Shown here: positions 57,872 to 64,000 of the stretch, in pieces
Layout: every line of letters begins with the position of its first letter
Numbering within the stretch: position 1 is the first letter of the stretch
Notes under the pieces: model-generated
Database searches by the model: none
What the model was told of the DNA's origin: nothing
The model's input: the letters and a program-made list of their open reading frames with translations, nothing else
Position numbers and translations under genes: made by a program
Source: Epiperipatus broadwayi
Lineage: Eukaryota > Onychophora > Udeonychophora > Euonychophora > Peripatidae
Length of the DNA: 64,000 bases
Direction of reading: 5' to 3'
NCBI GenBank assembly: GCA_028023455.1
Contig: JAQFVV010006208.1
Span: forward strand, 9,718,963-9,782,962

Positions 57872-58290
57872 TATAGGGGATTTGAACTCAGACTTTCAAG
57901 CTCTTTCATTATCAACACTATCTCATACTACTGACAACAATATTGGCATCAGCATGAGATTTGGAATTTCTATCATCAGGTTTTCAATGGTGTGGATGGC
58001 TGAAGAGTTGGAAGTTGGAAGCCTGTCCATTAAAGTGTAAGGATTTGCTACCTTAATATAGACTGAGCACTGATTATATATATGTGTGGGAGATGATAAT
58101 CTGTACCAAATGATGTATGGGAGATAGTAATTGGGACCAACTGATGAGTGCTGGTTTAGCACGAAATACGTATATTGGTGATTATTTATCTTTTCTGCAT
58201 GTGTGTAGTCATGTGTATCAGTAGTATGAGATAGTGTGAATAGTTGAAGGTTGCTTGAAAGTCTGAGTTCAAATCCCCTATATTTATATT
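57872..58290 (+). repeat. Family H unit with inverted 5' end
   Basis: A short - strand tail piece (57878-57935; TTTGAACTCAGACTTTCAAG) joins a complete + unit (CAACAATATTGGCATCAGCA to CTGAGTTCAAATCCCC). The approach to the ribozyme is duplicated (ATGATAATCTGTACCAAATG at 58093, then the real one at 58120). Confidence 0.8.
58120..58191 (+). ncRNA. Hammerhead ribozyme, type I, intact; best copy
   Basis: CUGAUGA at 58141-58147; stem II GUGCU-GGUUU-AGCAC with five pairs; GAAA at 58163-58166; stem III AUAC/GUAU; U58173, A58174 at the cleavage site. Stem I: ACCAA (58136-58140) pairs UUGGU (58175-58179). Beyond a one-sided GGG loop the outer stem pairs GUAAUU with GAUUAU. Every invariant core base is present. 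Confidence 0.85.
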
Positions 58291-59440
58291 AATTAAGCAT
58301 AAAATTGAACTAAATGAATAAATCTCAATAAGCAGAAAAAAATTAGATTATTTTAAGTTTAACAAATTTACATAACATTTCAAAAGTTGTTAGTTTATCT
58401 ACCCCTCCCCCAAGATAATAGTTATAAAGTAAAACATTTATACTGAAAGTTTTAATTTAATACGCCATAAATTTCAAGTGATGGTAATTATTAAATACGT
58501 AATAAATTTAAAATGATAGTGATTATTAAATATGAAAGATTTGAATTAGTATGAATTAATGGATAATCAATAGGAATTCTTTCGCTCAATTTAATTATTA
58601 AAATAAAAATAGCAAAGATTTGTACTCACTCGGTTACATTCAATTTGATTATTATATGCAAAGATAATTCCATTAAATCCAATTAATAGAAGATGAAACT
58701 AACAATAATAATCATCACGCCATTATTACTGATATGTGCAAAATAAATATGAAAGCACATTAAGCATAAACAACGTTTCTTTTAATAAAAATCATGTTAC
58801 TTTGAGTCTACTTTCGAGTTGTAAAGGATTTGGCACGCTTCTTAGCACTAAAGGGAAAAAGTAAAGTCCTCGTGACTTAGAATGCTTTAATATGTTATAA
58901 TTTACTTTTTTTTAAAATTTTATTTCATTTTTTTTATTATAATTATTGTTTTTTTAGTCTGTGTTTTTAAACAAACATATTTTTTCATTTAATATATATT
59001 TTCTTCTATTATAGCCATTACTTTATTCTGTAGGCAAAAGACTTTTAGTTCACTGCAAAGCAAAAAGTGTCTGTAGTTAAAGAGAAAGATTCAACAGATT
59101 TGCCAATTTCTACGTTTTCCATCTTTGTTTTCTCTTACGTTTTCCATCTTTGTTTTCTCTCTTACTAAAGATAGTTAGATATTTATTTACAACAATATTG
59201 TATGATTAATTAGTTTACTAATGGGTTCGTTATCTGAGAGCAAAAATCCCAATTCTCTAAAAAAAAAATTGTCTGGATTTGAACCCAGGTCATAGAATGG
59301 CAGGCAGATGTGCTACTTCTATATCATGATGCCTTTTAAATAAGTATTCATAGCGATGCCAAAATTGACCAAGGCTAGGCTCTGATAATATATGTAAATT
59401 AAAAAGTGGGATTTGAACTTACAATTTTCGACCTATATCT
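58291..59440. other. AT-rich sequence
   Basis: A 28-bp tandem duplication (TACGTTTTCCATCTTTGTTT) lies at 59110-59163. The tRNA-Gly-like relic is at 59262-59337. No gene was recognised. Confidence 0.35.
59262..59337 (-). repeat. tRNA-Gly(GCC)-like sequence, degenerate
   Basis: On the - strand there is GGCATCATGATATAGAAGTA, a loop CTGCCAT (anticodon GCC) and a good B box TGGGTTCAAATCC. The A box is eroded and the D arm does not form well, so this is more likely a tRNA pseudogene or SINE head than a working tRNA gene. No extended SINE body was recognised. Confidence 0.45.
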
Positions 59441-59790
59441 GACCTTCACTCTCAAACAACCAATACATATGACCACACACATGTAAAAAAGATAAATGAT
59501 CTCCAATAAATGAAAAGTGTGTATTTAAAGGAATAGTTTATCTTTTTCACATGTGTGTGTGTGTGCATGTGTATCAGTTGTTTGAAATTGAGTGGAGGAT
59601 GAATATAGACAGAAAATCCTAAGGTCCAACTGATGAGTGCTAGTTCTTTATGAAATACATATATTGGGGATCATTTATCTTTTTCATATGTGTGGGGTCA
59701 TGTCTAATGGGTGTTTAAGATGGAGTGAAGGATGAATATAGCTCGAAAATCCTAAGTACAAATCCTTCCATTTACTGTAGCAAACATTCA
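59440..59790 (+). repeat. Family H fragments: inverted tail then + unit
   Basis: 59440-59515 reads as the - strand tail (CCAATACATATGACCACACA). 59520-59790 is + oriented, includes a hammerhead whose core is intact, and ends with a degraded AAGTACAAATCC box-B region. Confidence 0.65.
59622..59680 (+). ncRNA. Hammerhead ribozyme relic, core intact but stem II weak
   Basis: CUGAUGA at 59630-59636, GAAA at 59652-59655, stem III AUAC/AUAU, stem I UCCAA/UUGGG. The stem II strands GUGCU / UUUAU no longer pair well, so activity is doubtful. Confidence 0.45.
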
Positions 59791-60014
59791 ATATACTGAA
59801 TGAATAGGTTAATTATATATATATATTAGGTGATTTGTTAAAAATGAAATTTTACGATTTAAAGATATTTTAATAAAGAACACTTTGATCTTGTAATAAA
59901 AATATATTATTATTATTATTAGCTTTCCATTGTTTCCAATTTTTAATGAAAAAGTATTACAATATCTTACTAATATTTTAAAAGACCTATAAAAATATTA
60001 CATATTGATAGATA

Positions 60015-60300
60015 ATTATAAAATTATTTAATGCACATTGATTATGTAAGTAATATTTACTAAGGCAATAAACCTAAAGCATATGTGGTTGAAAATGCGA
60101 AGGTAGGGACCTCTACAGGTCTTAACCACAAGCTTATGCTTCAACTTCACCTATTTATATAGAAAATAGGTTGAAGTAAAGAAGGGTTCCAGCTCTTTTC
60201 TTCCAATGCGTAAGCTTGTGGTTAAGACCTGTAGAGGTCCCTACCTTCGCATTTTCAACCGCACATGCTTTAGGTTTATCATCTTAGTAAATATTATTGG
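60015..60300. repeat. P2 palindromic foldback element, copy 3
   Basis: AGTAATATTTACTAAGGC ... GGGACCTCTACAGGTCTTAA faces TTAAGACCTGTAGAGGTCCC ... TTAGTAAATATT around an unrelated 90-bp loop. Same flanking ATGCACATTGATTA as the 4.9 kb copy. Confidence 0.8.
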
Positions 60301-60314
60301 ATAGGTAATATAAG

Positions 60315-60470
60315 AATTCGAATCAGACTTTCACACAACCCTCAACTCTACATGCCATCGGGTGGATCAGCAATATGAGATGGCATGGAGAGTTGAGGGT
60401 TGTGTGAAAGTCTGAGTTTGAATCCCTTATATTACATTATATATGTGCAGGTGTGTGTACAGTGTATTAA
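60315..60470. repeat. Inverted pair of family H tRNA-like ends
   Basis: GAATCAGACTTTCACACAAC and TCAACTCTACATGCCATC are mirrored by GATGGCATGGAGAGTTGAGG and GTGTGAAAGTCTGAGTTTGA. No ribozyme is present. Confidence 0.6.
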
Positions 60471-60654
60471 TTTACACATTGATAGGTAGCAAATTATATA
60501 CAGGTTCTTAAATTTAATTTGAATTAAATTCATCCTAAATTTAATTATTGCACCTGAAGATTAGATTAACGTCCTTCTCAACAAAACCAATTGTGTAATT
60601 GTATTTAGAATAGCTTGCTACTTTGAATATAAAATATATACATTGTATTTACAT

Positions 60655-60860
60655 ATTGGATCATTTCCATCTTCTAATATTAAGTATTGAATGGCTTTAG
60701 AAAAATTTAACTTTATTTAAATATTCCAATTACAATCAACCATTAGTAATAGCGCACAGGCTAGTATATGCACAACATTTTGAGAGGTATCATTCTCTGT
60801 TCTTCAGATACTGATGGCCTGATCAGCGACAGTACTAATATGGAAATCAAACTACTCTAA
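60655..60860 (-). repeat. Penelope-type pLTR fragment, left of an RTE LINE
   Basis: GGATCATTTCCATCTTCTAA, GAATGGCTTTAGAAAAATTT, the complement of CTGAAGAACAGAG (60801-60807) and a GATCAGCGACAGTACTAATA region match other pLTRs. The inverted counterpart is at 61981-62080. Confidence 0.55.
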
Positions 60861-60884
60861 CCAAATGAGCAGATTATAGAAAGG

Positions 60885-61980
60885 ATCAATGATATGAGTT
60901 GTCAGTATGCTTTGGATTTGTGGATTATGAAAAATTATTTGATTCTATAAGCATTTCTTCAGTGATTAAAGCATTGAATCTTCAAGGTATAGACCCAGGA
61001 TATTGTCATATTTTAAAGAATATTTATAAAAATGCAACAGCAACAATTAGATTATGTAATGATACTATGAAAATCACCATTTAGAAGAGTATAAGACAGG
61101 ATGACTCCATATCTCCAAAACTTTTTATAGCAATGCTGCAAGAAGTATTTTGTGGATTAAAATGTGAAGCTAAAGGAGTGAAAGTAAATGGAGATTATTT
61201 AAGTTATTTAGATTTTGCAGATGATGTAGTTGTTTTTGCAAATAATACTTTAGAGGTTCAGGAAATGTTGCAGGAGTTATCAGTGAAAGTAAGAAAGTAG
61301 GACTAAAAATAAATGTTAAAAGACTAAAGTAATGTTTAATGGATTTTCTCAAAAGCTGAAAATAAAGATTGATTATGTTGGAAGAAGTTAACAACTACAA
61401 ATATCTTGGTCAGATTATTATTACAGGTGGAAACATAATGGATGAAATTAATCATAGAATTAAACTTGGTTGGAATGCTTTTGGTAGAAATAACTTGATA
61501 CTAAAAGGAAATATGCCTATATGTTTGAAAAGAATGATTTTTAATAAATGTGTTTTGCCAGTTCTTACTTATGGATCTGAGACTTGGACACTTAATAAAA
61601 GAGCAATACAGAGACTTCAGACCACTCAAAGAAGTGTGGAGAGATGCATATTAGGAGTAACAAGAAGAGATCAAAAGCACTATATATGAGTAAGAGAACA
61701 AACAGGTGTTACTGACCTCATTGAAAAAATTAAAAGACTGAAGTGGAGTTCGGCTGGACATATTGTTAGAAAAGATGATAATAGATGGGCAATTGAAATC
61801 TTAAACTGGATTCCTAGAGATTGTAAAAGATCCAGAAAAAGATCACATGTGAGATGGGTGGATGAAATAAGAAAATGTGCAGGAGTGATGTGGAAAAGAG
61901 AAGCTAAAGATTGGAGAAGATGGTTTGAACTTGGAGAGACCTTCATCCTGCAGTGGATTGATAATGGCTGATGATGATGA
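60885..61980 (+). mobile_element. Decayed RTE-type LINE, 5' truncated
   Basis: GFVDYEKLFDSISISSVIKA (RT motif A region), DDSISPKLFIAMLQEVF, LSYLDFADDVVVFA (motif C, F/Y-ADD intact), NNYKYLGQIIITGG, LPVLTYGSETWTLNK and KWSSAGHIVRKDDNRWAIEI with WIPRDCKRSRKR are typical of RTE-clade RTs and their C-terminal thumb/tail. Three frame breaks are seen. It ends with TGATGATGATGATGG, as RTE 3' ends do. It lies between oppositely oriented pLTR pieces. Confidence 0.88.
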
Positions 61981-62080
61981 TGGTGCCATTATTAACAGTT
62001 GAATGTAATTAAAAAATTAAATAAAGTTAAATTTTCTTAAGACATTCAATACTTAATATTAGATGATGTAAATAGTCCAA
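61981..62080 (+). repeat. Penelope-type pLTR fragment, right of the RTE LINE
   Basis: ATTATTAACAGTTGAATGTA ... AGACATTCAATACTTAATAT and TAGATGATGTAAATAGTCC form the reverse complement of 60655-60740. Confidence 0.6.
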
Positions 62081-62329
62081 TATAAAAATATAACTAAAAG
62101 ATTATCATAAACCTCCAGGAAAATACTAGATATATACATATCTGGACAAAAAAAAAAAGAAATATTGCCATAAAATAGCAATCTTAAATTGATTCTGATG
62201 TGTTGTTTGTTATTATTAGTTCAAAACTTATTGGAGTTGTACATATTTTTCGGTATGAATCCAAGTTATAATTTATTAAATTATATTACAAAATTTCTGA
62301 TTTAGAAAAAAACAAAACAACAAATTACA
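62081..62329. other. AT-rich sequence
   Basis: No supported feature. Confidence 0.35.
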
Positions 62330-62940
62330 GTTTAGTAAATTTATTTATGAAGAAAAACTGAATACTTGTATTAAACGGCAGCAAACTATTGGAAATAAAA
62401 GTGCTAATACTTAGTCGTTGAATAACGTTAAACAGTTCCGCTGCATAAAAAGCCACCGCAGCGTATAATATTTGAGCCGACTGATGCTCCATCTTTGCCC
62501 GCCACGCCGACTGCACGTGCATCCACTCAACCATCATTGTACGCATCATCACGGCTATTGTAAAGCTATAATACGTAAATATTGAAACCGTAGACTACGC
62601 TTTTACCACTTCTTTATGATTAAACTTAAAACAGCGATACAAGCTTCAATTATCTTCCATGGGGTTAGAACATTCAAGCACTTTGTGAAAAGCAAAATGA
62701 TAGAAACATATAATAAATTGCGGTTTTGACGGGACAATAATCGGAAATACAATGGAAATGCCACATTATTGAAAATGAATATTTCTAAAAAATCAAACTT
62801 AATGCTGTTGCGTGGATTGTATTTGTTTTGAACAAGCCTATTAACACAAAAAGAAGATATCGGCGTTTTGAATAACACGCACATTAGTACAACTTTACCG
62901 AAACATGGGGAAATATTATTCTCTTTAAAATGCCACGCTG
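62330..62940 (-). other. Complex, CpG-containing block; possible exon or regulatory element
   Basis: 62400-62560 contains CCGCAGCGTATAATATTTGA, GCCCGCCACGCCGACTGCAC and GCATCATCACGGCTATTG, unusually CpG-rich for this window. The - frame (62325-62552) reads VEWMHVQSAWRAKMEHQSAQ then ILYAAVAFYAAELFNV, with balanced amino-acid use. No convincing donor site or family match was found. The adjoining 62600-62940 is also non-repetitive. It could be a first exon/promoter or a conserved element. Confidence 0.3.
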
Positions 62941-63544
62941 TTCATTCTTTTAGATTCTAAAGTAAATGGTAATTATCTAATAGTATTTAAGCCTTTTCAT
63001 TTTACCTAACATCTTGTGTTTAAAAGTTGTTTCCCATGCACTTAATAATTTTCTACAAGTTTTTAAATCAGAATAAATTACCAAATAAAGTAATATTTAA
63101 GTTAAAAATCACGTAGAATATGAACTTAAAATAAAACATAATTAATTTAATCGTAATAAAAGAAACTTGACAGACAGATATGCAGACCGGCAGACGCTTT
63201 TTACTGTGCTAGTATATACAGTTGTGTGTATAGCTATATTTATGAGACTATATATGTATAAAATAGAAAATTTATAAATTAATTTTAAAGAAACTAAGAG
63301 TGTTAGACGTATATAAAAGTTAAGTTTTACCAACAGTTCAACAATCTTTTTATTCTTTATTCTGCTTTTCAAATGCTCAGAATTAATCGCTTTTTAATTT
63401 AATCAGATAGTTTTTTTTTCTTTTCTTCAACTTGTAGGTCATATATTTAAGTAAATGTTATATTACTCTTCTGCCTTATAATTTTCTTTAAAAATAACCC
63501 TTTTTCTTTATTCTTTTTAACATTGATTATTTTACCCTTCTGCT
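62941..63544. other. AT-rich sequence
   Basis: No supported feature. Confidence 0.35.
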
Positions 63545-64000
63545 ATGTAATTACAAGGGAGTTGAATTCGAACTTTCAAGCTCCCTACCTCTATCCCTTC
63601 TATCTTATACAACTGACACACACACATGTGTAAAAGATAAATGATCTTCAATAGACGTGTTTCGTGCTGGATCAGCATTCATCAGGTGTGAAATGGATAG
63701 CTAAAGAGTTGGAGAGTGGAGAAGATTAGGCATGTCCATTAAAGTTTAAAGATTTGCTAACTTAATATAAACTGAACACTGGTTGTATATATGTGTGTGA
63801 GATGATGATCTGGACTAACTGATGAGTACTGATTCAGTACAAAATACGTTTATTGGAGATCATTTATCTTTTACACATGTATGTAGCTATGTGTATCAGT
63901 TGTATAACATAGAAGAGATAGAGATAATGAGCTTGAAAGTTCGAGTTCAAGTCTTTTATAGTTACATTTAATTTTAGTAAAAGATAATATACATATATTT
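63545..64000. repeat. Family H units in inverted head-to-head arrangement
   Basis: 63545-63686 is a - oriented unit end (tRNA-like box-B region, then GAAA and CTGATGA as complements of 63660-63663 and 63679-63685). 63690-64000 is a + unit with CTGATGA at 63819-63825, a perfect re-paired stem II GTACT-GATTC-AGTAC, but AAAA in place of GAAA, and a tRNA-like GTTCGAGTTCAAGTC end. Confidence 0.75.

Noticed and set aside
63655-63690. Minus-strand hammerhead at the inverted family H junction
   Set aside because: CTGATGA, stem II and GAAA are present, but the 5' stem I strand was replaced at the inversion point and cannot pair with the 3' strand.

Overview
This is a eukaryotic, AT-rich window dominated by repeats. 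It holds part of one clearly recognisable gene. The organism is an invertebrate animal, most plausibly a lophotrochozoan and perhaps a cephalopod mollusc. That guess rests on very long repeat-filled introns, tRNA-headed SINEs, RTE-like and L1/Tx1-like LINEs, Penelope-like elements and long GATA/GGTA microsatellites. The species cannot be proven from the sequence.

Gene content. Two exons of a PRDM13-like gene lie on the + strand. One carries the end of the PR/SET domain (5529-5769). The terminal exon (14540-15687) carries four C2H2 zinc fingers, one separate and three clustered at the C-terminus. The splice phases match (phase 1, an 8.8 kb intron). The N-terminal exons are upstream of the window or were not recognised. 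A second, unidentified gene may be present on the - strand: a short terminal-exon candidate at 46706-46834 has a good acceptor and an acidic tail. The stretches at 23.62-24.13 kb and 62.33-62.94 kb are unusually complex and non-repetitive, and are candidate enhancers or unrecognised exons.

Repeat layout. (1) A family of about 350-470 bp units, here called family H, occurs about 20 times. Each complete unit carries a type I hammerhead self-cleaving ribozyme (CUGAUGA, stem II, GAAA, a minimal palindromic stem III, and stem I with a one-sided internal loop) followed by a pol III/tRNA-like box-B region. Two places (25.1-26.3 kb and 47.0-47.6 kb) hold tandem monomers of about 465 bp. This is a SINE/retrozyme-like system and is the most interesting content. 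(2) Two Penelope-like elements stand head to head at 26.4-32.6 kb. Each has pLTR-like flanks, and both are broken at the RT catalytic motif. (3) Decayed LINEs lie at 2.4-3.1, 18.6-21.7, 37.9-40.7 and 60.9-62.0 kb. (4) A non-autonomous hAT element with a perfect 8-bp target duplication lies at 50.7-52.5 kb. (5) Many long palindromic (foldback/MITE-like) elements fall into at least eight families, here called P1 to P9. (6) tRNA-derived short SINEs are present, one of them only about 20 bp upstream of the PR-domain exon. (7) There are large microsatellites, including a 54-G homopolymer.

The repeats are heavily nested: a LINE inside a pLTR, family H inside a LINE, and a palindrome inside a pLTR pair. 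The window therefore reads as PRDM13 introns and 3' flank packed with successive mobile-element waves. Penelope-like elements and family H both combine tRNA-like and hammerhead-like modules.
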